A stretch of DNA of 39,103 nt from NCBI GenBank assembly GCA_015657535.1, contig JADHZB010000248.1:1-39103 (forward strand), written 5' to 3'. The translations under genes were made by a program, and so were the position numbers. This document shows positions 23,801-36,432 of the stretch, piece after piece; positions within the stretch are counted from its first letter, which is position 1; every line of letters begins with the position of its first letter. The notes below the pieces were generated by a model that searched no databases, was not told the DNA's origin, and saw nothing but the letters and a program-made list of their open reading frames with translations. The DNA comes from Nephromyces sp. MM_2019 (Eukaryota; Apicomplexa; Aconoidasida; Nephromycida).

Positions 23801-24728
23801 AACACTTTCTCTATAACAGAAGCCCACAACGTCGAACAGTTATTGATAGCAAAGGTAAGTTAGATATAATTACACACACACACACACACGCACACATCTT
23901 CTCAAGAGAAAAGTACACCCTAAAGTACACACACGCATACATACATATATACACACACATTAATAATTGATTTCACACTGTATCTACACCCTTCAATTAT
24001 TATTTATACAGCTAGGAGTGTTTCAGGATTAGCCTTCATACATGCTGACCCACCCATCTTAGCTTCAAGTGGAGTTTCTGATGGGTAAAGTCACGATATC
24101 TTACACATTAAAATGATACTTATACACACATATTTTCTCACTACACATATATATATTATGATATAGCAATTAAACATATATATACTAAATTTATATCACA
24201 CACAGCATGCTTTGAATCTATTAAACATATATATATATATATATATATACATATATATATCAATACACACATTTTTGATTAAGTATTTAAAATTTACATT
24301 CTAACTCACACACACATGCACACCACCACCACACACACACACACAATTTTTTATGAAGCACATAGGCATACATACATATATTTATTCATACACATGTGTA
24401 TTCAGACTTGTAAAGCTGTGGGATGCAAGAAAAATAAACACCAAAAAACCAATTGTAAATATTATATGTTTTATATAGAGTATACACACACTACTAATAA
24501 CACATCAACCTTCAAACTATATATTCCACTTTACTTACAAGTGCGGTATACATATTTTTATGTGTGTAAATACAATCTGTTGAAGTTCTCTATTTACTAT
24601 ATATTTTAGTCTGTATATATATTATAAGAAAGATTTATTTGTGTAATGAAATGTATGTGTAAATAAGTATACTATAAACATAGTGAACTACACATCTAAA
24701 TATAAACCTTAGAGAAGAGTGTATAAGC

Positions 24729-24759
<31 letters not shown>

Positions 24760-26348
24760 TGTGTAACTAGACATTTAAAATCGAACTAACAATGATAATT
24801 TGAAGATTATCAACATTTGTTTAATTATAATTTTGAAAAGATCTACATGTATATACATCTATATGTGTAATATAAATCATTAAATTACACACATTATTTT
24901 TGTGCTTTGTTAGCCCTTGTTACAAATATCTGCTACAGACGAAATTTCCCGTCAATTTAATATGGAAAATAAATTAAATGCACCTAGTAAATTGAATTTA
25001 TGTGTGTATATTTTTACATATAAATATATAACCAGTTTTTGATTTATTTACACACAATTCTACATATAAATAAAGTTCCGATTAGGTATCGCCAACACTT
25101 ATAAATTTGTGAATATATAAATATATATATGTATGTGTGTGTATTTGAGTTTACTATCATGTGATACACCAAAAGCTCTTTAATATGAAGGGATGATTCA
25201 CATTTTGAGAAATATTTACCTTAGATTTATTCTATGTAATTACACCTTTTCTATAAACAAGACAAGTGTTATTTACACACGTTTTATATATGTATATATA
25301 TATCTATAATTTATACACTATAAATATATATGGTTTTCCACAGAGCGCTCTCGGGGGATAGGGCGCTCTCGGGGTATAATTTCACTACAAAGCGACCAAA
25401 ATTTTGAGAATTTAGCTCTCAGAACAATGAGTGGAAGGTAATACCAATGGCTACACACACACATACACAGTATATCGACTTTTTCTTAAATAAGAAATAC
25501 ACACATTTGCATATACACTCACACATAACCATCCATCTACAAACAACATGTAAATACACATATACGCACACAGCTATATACAAATTACACATACAGATAC
25601 ATATATCTATATATTTTAAATTAATATAACCACACAATCATCAGAATCAGCTCAAAATATCTTATACATATATAATTATATTCCTATATTCAACTAATTT
25701 CATATACACATTTACACACATATTTTAAGATAGTTATGAACTGATTATGTGTATACATAGAATGTGTTAAGATTTATCAGATTTGATTTCTAAGCTTCCT
25801 TTACTTGTTTTTGTGATTTAATATATTTATAAATATATATGTCATACAAAAAATTACCACAAAATATTTGTACCCAGTGTGTATATACACAAATGTGTAA
25901 ACCTATATTATGGCTCGATATTAAATAAAGAACCAATTATTGAACCAAATTTTCTCAAAAACACCTCAGTCAATGACTCAAGGCCAATTAACTACTTACG
26001 TAAGCAACTCTGTAATAATTGTTTGTTTTAAATAAATATATTGCACACACACTTTAAACACACGTTCTCTACATACACATTTTTTTCTAGACACGCCTTT
26101 TCTAAACACCCATTTCCTGAACACACTTTACACACACACTTTACACATACACTTTCAATTTTTAATGGTTTGATTTGTTTATTTAGCTCAATTTTGATAA
26201 TTTTTAATCCAAATAATTTCAAATATTCACACACACAGATTTATTTTCCCTAATTATAACTCCCTCTGTTTGAAAATTATACACACTGTTTGTCTAATTC
26301 CTACCCCCCTCATTATATATCTATATATTATCTACACTATATACATAT

Positions 26349-26385
<37 letters not shown>

Positions 26386-29300
26386 CTTTATACTGTTCAC
26401 ACATAAACTATGTATTTTTACACACATTTTACAAATATAGATAAGCCTTCTCTATCTGGGGATGGACATTATATTGCAGTTCAATCTGCCTGTGGAACAA
26501 AAGTTTATGTACACGATTTGTGGGACGACACACACCCAATGGTATAACCATTAAGCAATATAATTTCATCTACGCACATTTTCAGGAACACATGTAGATA
26601 TCACAATTTATTAGCAATACCTATACATATATATAATAACCTCTATATAGATACATAAAAACTAATAGATAAAAGTGAATCGATTTTAATACACACAGAA
26701 ATATAGCTACCAGATTAGCTATTTTCTTCAATATTGAAAGTAATTTAGCTAATCTGTAAATACACACACATTTGAAAAATTCTTTTGATAAATGTGTAAA
26801 AAGCAATTTCCATTTTCTGTGATTAGTTGCCAATTTATAAAATTCCTGGAGATTCATTTTCAAGCACACTTGGGACACCAGACGGCAACCCTGATGTAAT
26901 ATATATAGCTATTTATTCCCACACACAGTTATACAAAACTTTATAGCAGTAAAGACTCGTTGAACACACGAAATTCTTTGCCTGTTGTCAACATTTTTCG
27001 ACAATTACACACTATACAAATCTATAATTAAAAACACCTATGAACAAGTTACTACATCCACATACATACACACACACACACATACATATATATTTATTTA
27101 TGCCTTAACTCAGTTCTTGAGCGTATGCTGGGGTAAATCAAACAATGCTGGTCAATTTGTCACGGTATCAAAATATGGTTTATTGAGCGTGTAGTAAGTC
27201 TAACAATATACATGATTAAAACATATTGACAGTCATGCCTTCACCTACACACACAAACATACTCACGAATTTACACATACATACATATAAATCAATACAC
27301 ACATATAAACATACACATCAATACACACAGTTACATGCACACACAAAAATTTATAAAAAAAGGTTTGCCCATAATATGTATATATACACCTTATAAATCT
27401 TACTTAAAATCTGTATTCACACCTGTCATCCATTTTTATCTTATACACAAGCATATACACACACTCACATACACACACTCACATATATATATATATATAT
27501 ATATATATGAAAATTTCACAGTCAAACCGAATTTGAAGACACACACGTTATTAGCAAAACAAAACTTCTGGGATACTGTAAAAATGAATTAACAAGTCCG
27601 CTCTATAATGAATATCATTATACTGCACATTTTGCAAATAAAACAGATGCTTCATATTTACCCTATATAAATGAGAACACACATATATATCCCCCAAATA
27701 CACACAGTTTCGATCTTACTGATAAAGCTTGTCTAGATTGGTGTATCAAAGATGATGAGATTGAATTTCCCCAAAATTTTAGTGAATTTTTTCACTCAAA
27801 AACATCTGGGATTTCTCCAAATTTACACTTCCCAATTCCTCCACACCAAACTACATTTAGAACAACCAAATTCAATAACACACAAACACCCTATAACCTC
27901 TCACAATCTTATACACAGGGGGATGAAATGTCACAAACAACAGACGGTCAATTGTTTAGTAAAACAAGAAGAAATGTAAACTTTCCAAATGTAATTACAC
28001 ATCTGGATGATATTGAAAATAGTTCAGATTATATGAGTGTTAATATGGAACAAGATCACACACATAAATATACTAAACAAGTTGATACAAATAAATTTAA
28101 TTCAGAAAATGAGCTATTAGACTCGTACAAAATATCTTTAGAAGAATATACACCTCAAGAACAAAGCCATAAACCTTACCCAACTATACTCACTTCTCTA
28201 CACACTAATATGCACTATGAAAACTCTGACAAGGACGTTAATATGGAGAAATGGTCTAAAAATGATTCTTCTGAAGGAGATATGATGTTCCTCACACCTC
28301 GTAGAAGAAGTCGGAATAGGCTAAGTATGTTTAATATACCGGCAACATTTGATGATGATATTGAGAATACACAACTTGACTTAGCTACCCCAAAATTAAA
28401 CACAGAGCAAGATATGACCGACTTAGATTATGAATATGATCCTGGAAGCCCTAGTATAACCCCTAAGTCTCATACACGTGAAGAAAATAATTCTTTTGAT
28501 ACTAAACACGACCAATCCACCGATACACCCTATAGAAATAAATCACACACACATTCTACCACCTCAGATAGTACTAAACTACACACCAATGAAGAAATAT
28601 CAAAACATCTTCCAAAATACCTATCAAGAGATAGTGATACACCACAAAGTGGGCTGCCATATTCACCATCCGCTCCACTACAATATGAACTACCTCCTAT
28701 TAACTATGAATCAACATCTACACCAAAAAATTCACAACCAGTACTTCCTTCATTAAACTCTTTACACAAGCTCGAGCAGTCAATCACACTCTTACCACTT
28801 GAAGATAGCACTACTTATGTACCTAGTGAAGAAGATAATAACAATAGGTTTGACACACCCTTTAAAATTGACAAACCATTTTCTAGCGGAAAAGATACAT
28901 CACACACAATACTCAACACCAAGCAAGATATTTTTGATTTCGGTTTTGATAAGGAGATACACACAGCTAAAGGATTTAACTTTAATGCGGATGAAGAATA
29001 TGATGATGACCAGGAGTGTGTTGTTAACATATCACCTTCTTCTTCATCTTCTGCTATGTTCAATTCTTGGAAAGAGAAACCCAACGATGATACACACAAT
29101 ACCCATCCTGAAGTAATCCAACCAGAGGAAAAAATAAAAACTACTACACACAAACAAACATTCACAAATAGTCCAAGATGGATGAACATGTATAAAGATG
29201 ACACTGAGAACCACTCTTCAGCCTTTAATTATGACATACCCAAAACAATCAATATGAATTCACATGTCCCACAAGATGAGTGTGTTGATCAACTACTAGA

Positions 29301-29694
29301 CCCAATAATCAATCCTAATATAGCCACACCTATAAAGAAGGTGATCCCTCTTTTTTTTGATAGCTTCAATTCCCCCAGTAACTCTCCACTCAACTATATA
29401 GGCAGTTCACCCTATTCATTTGATCTTCCTAGCATATCCCAACAAACACAAGCACCCATCATACTAAATAAATCTAATACTCACAGTACAAGCAACAATA
29501 CCTCATACACTGGAAACAAAAACGATTTAACATTTTTACTAACAACAAGTAATAAGCACGAAGAAGAACTCCCTCAGAGTCAAAACTCATGTGGGTCTTC
29601 CTTAGCCTCATTTGTAGCACCACAGCCGTTTTTAAGACCCATGCATCACCACCCTACAGATTCTGAAATGAATGACTCTGATAAAAAACAATAA
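20897..29694 (+). CDS. CDT2: Cdt2/DTL-like WD40 protein with long C-terminal tail
   Basis: Seventeen exons: 20897-20942, 21067-21189, 21665-21700, 22135-22247, 22464-22529, 22908-23004, 23315-23407, 23738-23854, 24012-24084, 24406-24454, 24914-24986, 25344-25437, 25878-25999, 26441-26541, 26827-26895, 27114-27193, 27522-29694. They encode 1174 aa. Residues 1 to about 450 form a WD40 propeller: LLAVGGGTGDIQILRT, LYSASCDANVVKFNL, IFWTCGSDGHIRCWDERK, ILASSGVSDGLVKLWDARK and SVCWGKSNNAGQFVTV. A long linker between the WDER and VSGLAF blades matches the blade-loop insertion of Cdt2, the CUL4-DDB1 substrate receptor that destroys replication factors such as Cdt1. Residues 451-1174 are a single-exon Ser/Thr/Asn-rich tail with a basic patch TPRRRSRNR near 710 (possible nuclear signal) and a weak PIP-like PQNFSEFF (534-541). 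The WD40 call is firm; Cdt2 orthology is inferred from blade order and could be another DCAF-type WD40. Confidence 0.65.
24228..24260. repeat. (TA)n tract in a WD40-gene intron
   Basis: One of several long alternating TA tracts. Others are near 466-488, 1894-1917, 24729-24754, 26354-26383, 27484-27508, 33318-33344, 37237-37253 and 38783-38801. Most lie in introns or spacers within the microsatellite-rich parts of the window. Confidence 0.8.
25345..25378 (+). repeat. GC-rich 18-bp duplication inside WD40 exon 12
   Basis: gcgctctcggggNata occurs at 25345-25360 and 25363-25378, an offset of 18 bp. In frame it gives two hexapeptides, RSRGIG and RSRGII. It is the most G/C-dense short stretch I noticed in an otherwise strongly A/T-rich window, and it starts one base into the exon. 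Confidence 0.85.
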
Positions 29695-32194
29695 AATCGA
29701 ATTAGACAAATTTTTATAGTTTTACCAAAAATATATTTGAGATATAAGGTTTAGTGGGAACCTATGAAAAAAGATTTCCTTTTTCAAGACAAATGAAAAA
29801 GCTTTTGTATCTGCAAAAAGAATTTTTCTAGAGGCGATTTTTTATCAACTGTGTTTATAAGATACAGATTTTACAACAGTCAATTCTCACTTAGCAAGTC
29901 CGTATGTATATTAGCATTATTTTGTCATGTAATTTAAGTTGATTTCATGTCTTGTTTGGTATTTAAAATGAAATTTGAATTTTATAGATATGTCCTATGT
30001 ATTTTAAAATCGAAAGGAATTACTCCTTTAGGTTACCCTTGTAAAAGATTATCTCTCAGGATTCATTTTAACTTTCAGTACAACTATATATATACACATC
30101 GGAAAATGCAACTATTTTATACCTATATATAGTATATTACAACTATATATATACATATGTATATAAAAGAAACTGATCGCATATCTGTGCCATGAATATA
30201 TACCCACAGTGACACATTTGCAAAAAGGATGTGACCTGTGTATATAATATGGACTACGCAAGGCAAAAACATGTGTACAAAGTAATAGAATATACATGCA
30301 CACATAAGATTCAGTATCACTTGTGAAAAGCGCAATAGCAGCTCTAGCAAATAATATGAATTATATGTAAACAAGATGACAAAACATTACATAAATATTT
30401 CTAAAAAATTTTTCTTTATACATTGAGAATTCATTTCCAGTAGAAACTCTTAAAATGTGACTACAACAACTCTTACTAAATTTATTTAATTAAAATTTTC
30501 ATTTACATATATATATATATACATACATATAAATAGTTGTTTATATGTATCTCTAAAATTGGTAATACCAACCCAAACTTATAGACAATAGAAATTAAAT
30601 TTGAATTAATATGAACAATCGGCACACCCAAATGGGGCTTTAAAAATTGTAAAAGATCAATTTAATGATTTCAAATCTTAGTAATATACTTATAAGATAT
30701 ATTCTTATATATTTATTTTAGCTAATTTTATTAAGATTAGACACATATACTATAGATATAAAATAAAGCCTATAAAGAACTGAGTACTTAATTGAATAAC
30801 AACCTTGAAGTAACTTTATATATGATATTTATTAATAAGTGAAATTTTATTTTTTATTTTATAAAAATATTAAAAGAAATTCAACGAGTTATGTATAATT
30901 TAAACTTGTCTGTAATTGTTATAAATTCAATCTCTTCTTCAAGTTATAAAAAGTAAATTTAACAAATTCCTTGATCTGAGAAAATCAGTTTCCTAACACA
31001 TTAAATTCGAAGCTTTATTTCAACGAATTTAATGCTGCTCGAGGAATCAATTTTAATAATACGAACAAACTATGCTATGTAATATATTAATTTTGTTCAA
31101 ATTTTAAATTTCTAACTTGAATTAACAGTTCTTGATGTTTTTATTTTATTTAAGCACTTAATTTACACTATTGGCAAAAAAATTTTAAATGATTACATTT
31201 TTTTGCACACACTTAGCATCATATCTTTTTTGACAGTCGAATTTCCTTACACATATTTGGCATTGTCATACCTTTTTGCATACAAAGAAAATCATTATAC
31301 ATAACCAGACACACTTGAAATTACTATATAGCTTCGCACATAAACTTATTATTATTAAGTAGTTTTGCACACGCTTTTCTGAGTAATGGGTAATTCTTAC
31401 TCACTGAAATTTCAAAACTTTCGGATTGATGACTAACATAGAAAATCCCCCTGATTAATCATATTAAACGTTTCTTACTTTTTTTTGCCAAGCAAACTTT
31501 TTTTTTCTGGAATAATATAAAAATGGATATTACGAAATTATATAGGTTTAACAAAAGATTTTCACTAAGGAAATCAATTACAAATTTCTCGAAATTGTAA
31601 GCAAATACAAACGAGTTTAATTAGAAACTCTATTATCAAAAACCTATTTATTCTTATCGTCTGTGAGAAATTTTGAGTTGTTTTTTATTTATCAACAAAG
31701 AGGAAAATGTGCAATCAATCATCTCTCCAAAGATAAAACTTTGGATTTTTTAAATATGAATTAATACAAGTTTACTTATAGTATTAAAAGCTTTGCTTTA
31801 TGCTTGAATGTTAGTTCATCACATAAACAACTCTTCATAGAAATTTCTACGATGAAAATAAAAAATTGTCAAAAGCGTACGTACAGCAGTTATCATTCAT
31901 TTTTCTCCCCAAATTTAAATTTATTTAATATTGCCTACCAACTGTTTCTTCCATTGGGAATGATTTTCTTTTAACCATAATTTTAAGACACTTAGAGTTT
32001 AAAACAAATTACATTAGTTTAATATTCGACCTGTCTTCTTATTATAGGCAAGGGCTTAGTTTAAAGATTTTTATATGGATATCTGGATGTTAATATAGAG
32101 AATCATTGTATACCACTCGACTTACTGCACTCCTACTGAAAAATTAACACCTTATACCATATATTTTATCGAGATTGACTGAATTAGATTTATA
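29695..32194. other. 2.5-kb spacer between WD40 and OPRT genes
   Basis: Mostly AT-rich with no supportable gene. A patch at about 30165-30365 has more balanced composition and fewer simple repeats. A + strand frame at 29947-30132 and - strand frames at 30112-30374 overlap around it but look accidental. CA-containing words return at about 31200-31380. Confidence 0.5.
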
Positions 32195-33651
32195 ATGGAA
32201 TATTGGCAAGAGAAATTCCTAGAAGAAGCTGAAAACTTCCAAGTCTTATCATTTGGAGAATTCAAACTCAAATCGGAACGTATATCTCCTTATTTTTTTA
32301 ATATTGGGAATTTTGCTAATGGCGTTGGCATTCGAACTTTGTGTACAGGTTATGCTGACCAGATTATCAAAAACAAAATTGAGTTTGATGTACTCTTCGG
32401 GGCAGCATACAAGGTTAAATACAAATAGCTTTATGATTCATAAGATATTTATTACGACGAACTTAATTGCTTATCTTTTACATATTGGGCACAAATACAT
32501 TATTCAAACCACACATATTGTGATTCACAACATTACTTTGCGCTACACATTCCCGATTTCATGAGCACACATATACTTTTTACAAGATACACATAAATTA
32601 ATTATGAATAGACTTATGTAAATGCTTTAAGTTATAGGTATACATTTTTAATTTATATATATATCAATATATACATATTGATATATTACTCACTCATCTA
32701 CACAAGTCTACATATTTCCATTAAGACACTCAATATAACCTTAATTGACACATTTTAATTTTTTTTGTATAGGGAATACCCATTGTTGCTTGCCTCTCCT
32801 ACATTCTGGCCGAGAAATACAAAATGAATAAAGCATATTGTTTCAACCGAAAGGAAGTTAAATCACATGGTGAAGGTGGACTACTTATAGGGGCAACTGA
32901 ATACATAAATACAGGTGTTAAGGTGTTGATTATTGATGATGTAATTACAGCAGGAACATCTATAAATGAATGTTTGGGATTATTAAAAAAATTAGAATGC
33001 ACTGTTGTGGGTGTTATGGTTGCTATTGATCGTCAAGAAGTAATTGACCCTAATGGTAATATATACATTGTATACACACAAACACACATAAATATACACA
33101 TTCATACACACAGACATATACAAACACACGATATATACTTCCCATGTGAACACTTGGGAAATTATCTCTCCACATATACTAAAATCATTTGACATATATA
33201 TATAATATACAAATATTTACATATATGGGAATGTATATGTATGAACACGTATTATACCAATATATGTGTATATACGAGCACGTGTTTAAATATAAATATG
33301 TGTATATATGATAATATATAAATATATATATATATATATATATGAATATGTGTGTATATATAAATACATATAAATATGTATGTATGAACATTTTAAAATG
33401 TATAATTAGTTATATATAAATGATGAGAAATAACTTGAAAATAATATATATCTATTATTAAAACAGATCCTAAGAAAGATTCAGTTATAACTAGAATGCA
33501 AGAAAACTTTGGATTCCCAATTTACAGTATAACGAATTTAAATTTAGTTGTAGAGTATCTTAATAAAAAGGTAAAAAATGGCCAAGAAAAGTATAAGGAA
33601 CACTTAGAGAGAATGAAGGAATATAGATCAATTTATGGATCGACTAATTAA
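32195..33651 (+). CDS. OPRT: Orotate phosphoribosyltransferase (EC 2.4.2.10)
   Basis: Exons 32195-32413, 32773-33055 and 33467-33651 encode 228 aa. The enzyme joins orotate to PRPP to give orotidine 5'-monophosphate, step five of de novo pyrimidine synthesis. Landmarks in order: FGEFKLKSERISPYFFNIG (about 25-43), FDVLFGAAYKGIPI (rebuilt across intron 1), the catalytic loop FNRKEVKSHGEGG, the PRPP-binding motif VLIIDDVITAGTSI, then VVGVMVAIDRQE. The C-terminal helices run to GSTN and stop. Its length fits free-standing bacterial-type OPRT. It is not fused to OMP decarboxylase, as is typical of apicomplexans, and that partner gene is not in this window. It begins directly at the domain, with no targeting peptide, so it is probably cytosolic. 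Introns are 359 and 411 nt, and the second is crowded with CA and TA repeats. Confidence 0.95.
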
Positions 33652-34540
33652 CACATTTGTGTGTGTGTAAAAAAATTTAGATGAGATGTGTATTCTAACC
33701 TTAATAAATTTATTCATATATAAACTTAATATATTCTAACTTATTTTCTATTTTTTTCAAAATATCTTATACCTATTATATACATTAAGGATATAGAATA
33801 CACACACAACATATATTAAATTATATACTTTTTATATAGGCTAGATATATATAGAATATGTTAAAATAATTACATAGAAATTCCATAAATGAACTATGTT
33901 AGTTAGTTTTATAAAAATAATTAAATTTGAAAAAATTAGATAATACAATGGTATAAACCACACAAACAAGTACACAAAATTATCTATGTTACTATATAAA
34001 GTTACACACATATATACAAATTTATAGAAATTTCTACACATTACACAGACTTTCAGGAAATAACTTTGAAACACATAAATTATATACATAGAATCACATA
34101 CACATTAATCAAATTTACACATAACTATATACGTATTATACATAATTATTATATATATATATAATCACATACTAACTCACACTTACACAACATAGACCAA
34201 ATATATTTGCACATTTAATACATATATAAATAAATATATATTATTATATAACTAAATTTTAGCATAAATATTCTTTTATTTAATAACCTAAATGTGTTAT
34301 CTAATTTGGAGATATTATAATATTTTATATATACACAAACAAAAACCTTTTTATGATCTTTTTAAATTTAGCTATAATAATAAATCATACACACACTTAA
34401 CCAATTTATTCTTCTTATTATTGTTTGATTCACATGGAACTTTTTTATATAAAAGTTTTAATAAATTTTTTGATTGTTTTAAGAAAATTTTGACTTAATT
34501 CATATTATTATTTCCTCCGTTAATATAACTTTATTTATAT

Positions 34541-34745
34541 ATATTGTGTGTATGTGTGAGTTGTATGTATTGTGTGTTTATGTTATGCGTATTATGTGTT
34601 GTTTGTATTGTGTGTGTATGTTGTATGTATTATGTGTATGTTTGAGTTGTGTGTATTGTGTGTTTATGCTATGTGCATTGGGTTTTGTTTGTATTGTTTG
34701 TGTGTGCATTGTGTGTATGTTGTGTGTATTGTATGTGTGGATTAT
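34541..34745 (+). repeat. Degenerate 86-bp TG-rich tandem duplication
   Basis: gagttgtatgtattgtgtgt at 34558 and gagttgtgtgtattgtgtgt at 34644 start two diverged copies, each continuing through ttatgYtatgYg and ttgtttgtattg. G is nearly confined to TG context on the + strand. Confidence 0.7.
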
Positions 34746-35131
34746 TATGATGTATAAGTATATATCTTTGAATAGCTTACTATTTATTTCAGACACAACA
34801 AATGTATATAAATATATATATATTCAATGACATTAGGTGTGTGTAAATTAAATGCTTAATGTTAATTTTTATATAAGTGAATAACATATTTGCACACACT
34901 GTATGCAATATTTAATGACTCTTGCACACACATTGATTTTTATACAAAAATTATTATTTAAATAACTGTGCTTATACATCTTAATTTCTTGGTATATTTA
35001 TACATTAATTATTCTAAAAATATACATTGTAAATCATCCAGTAAATATTTTTACAGAACATATAGTATCAATAATTACTCACTTTATAAATACACACATA
35101 TATCCATATTTTATTTACAATTAGACCTTTA

Positions 35132-35162
<31 letters not shown>

Positions 35163-35800
35163 CACTTTATCTACATATATAAATATAATTATATTGATTT
35201 GTTGAATTATATAAAAATAAATTCGAATAATTTTTAATAATTTTACTACTTTAAAAGTATATAAATTTAGAATTTGAAAGTTATTTTCTATTACTTAGAC
35301 ACTACATTATTCACATATACACACATACACATAATTTATATACACATACAAAAATATCCTCATATATATATACACACAAATGTACACACAAATATAGATA
35401 CAAATATACGCACGCAAGTATACGCTCACACACATATATATATATATATACAAAAGCATAATATACAGATGCCTATAAATATACATAAACGCATACGTAG
35501 TATAAATATATATATACAACTACATAACATGTATCAGCACGAATAAATACTTATTTATATATATATATATATATTTATACACTTATATATATATATAGAC
35601 ACTACCATAATAAAAAAACATATTCAAACAAACCCACACACATAAAGCTAATACCTATTTAAATGTATACATCCACATAAACCCCTCAATACAAATCGGT
35701 ACACACACAATTCACACACACAATTCATTGATATCTCTACACATACATTCAAGTTATCTTATTCACACTATCATGTTTGGGAAACACTTTTAACCTACTA

Positions 35801-35845
35801 CACACACTTTACACACACTTTACACACACTTTACACACACCTTAC
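35801..35845 (+). repeat. 11-bp tandem repeat acacacacttt
   Basis: cttt recurs at 35807, 35818 and 35829, then a diverged cctta follows. Intergenic. Confidence 0.8.
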
Positions 35846-35961
35846 AAACATTTGTCTTAGCCACAATTAGCCAATTTAGCCACCTCACACACCCCATTTG
35901 GTCTCCAAGGTATTATTATCAATATTATTTAATATACATTATACCCTTTGTTTAAACACAT

Positions 35962-36000
35962 CTACACAATCCGACACACACCTACACAATCCGACACAAC
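35962..36000 (+). repeat. 20-bp direct duplication
   Basis: ctacacaatccgacacac starts at 35962 and again at 35982. Intergenic, within CA-rich DNA. Confidence 0.8.
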
Positions 36001-36432
36001 CTATACACACCTAAATTCACCTAAACACATACACACACACAAACACACGTCGTACATATATATATAAAAGCATTCATTCGTACACACAAGCATACACACA
36101 TACCTATGGCTCGTGATAACCTACATACAAACTCTATATCTGCAAACTATACATCTAGACACACACCTACACCCACCCACCTACACACACACACACCTAC
36201 ACACACCCAAACCTACACACACCTATACCTACACACATCTACACCTAGACATACCTACACCCATCTACACACACACACACCTACACATACACCCCTAAAC
36301 ACAGACACACACCTACACACATATATAATATATTTTAAATAAATGTTTGTTTATAGCCAAATTTTGTTGGTGTGATTGGCCTATTCCCCACTATAAATTT
36401 GTATATATTTCCCCCCCTTCTCCTCAATTAAA

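Larger units (their letters stand above)
33652..36432. other. 2.8-kb repeat-rich spacer
   Basis: No supportable gene. It contains TA tracts, a TG-rich block (34541-34745), CA-rich blocks from about 35300, an 11-bp tandem at 35801-35845, a 20-bp duplication at 35962-36000 and a CCTACAC-type array at about 36150-36320. Open frames here on either strand encode only Tyr-Thr-His-Ile or Cys-Val-Tyr runs. It holds the OPRT 3' end and the THOC5-like promoter. Confidence 0.7.

Noticed and set aside
28478..29204. Overlapping ORFs on both strands in the WD40 tail exon
   Set aside because: Shadows of the 27522-29694 frame, which is open throughout and in phase with the propeller.
30180..30250. Faint resemblance to spliceosomal snRNA (U5/U6-like words)
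   Set aside because: The ACAGAGA box, U5 loop and expected stems are absent.
32253..32564. 103-aa frame overlapping OPRT exon 1
   Set aside because: Out of frame with the OPRT motifs and runs into the intron.
36150..36330. CCTACAC-type array as possible interstitial telomere repeat
   Set aside because: It lacks the CCCTAAA/CCCTRAA core expected of apicomplexan telomeres.
36106..36342. Pro-Thr-His ORFs upstream of the THOC5-like gene
   Set aside because: Translated CCTACAC microsatellite; no splice to a real domain was seen.
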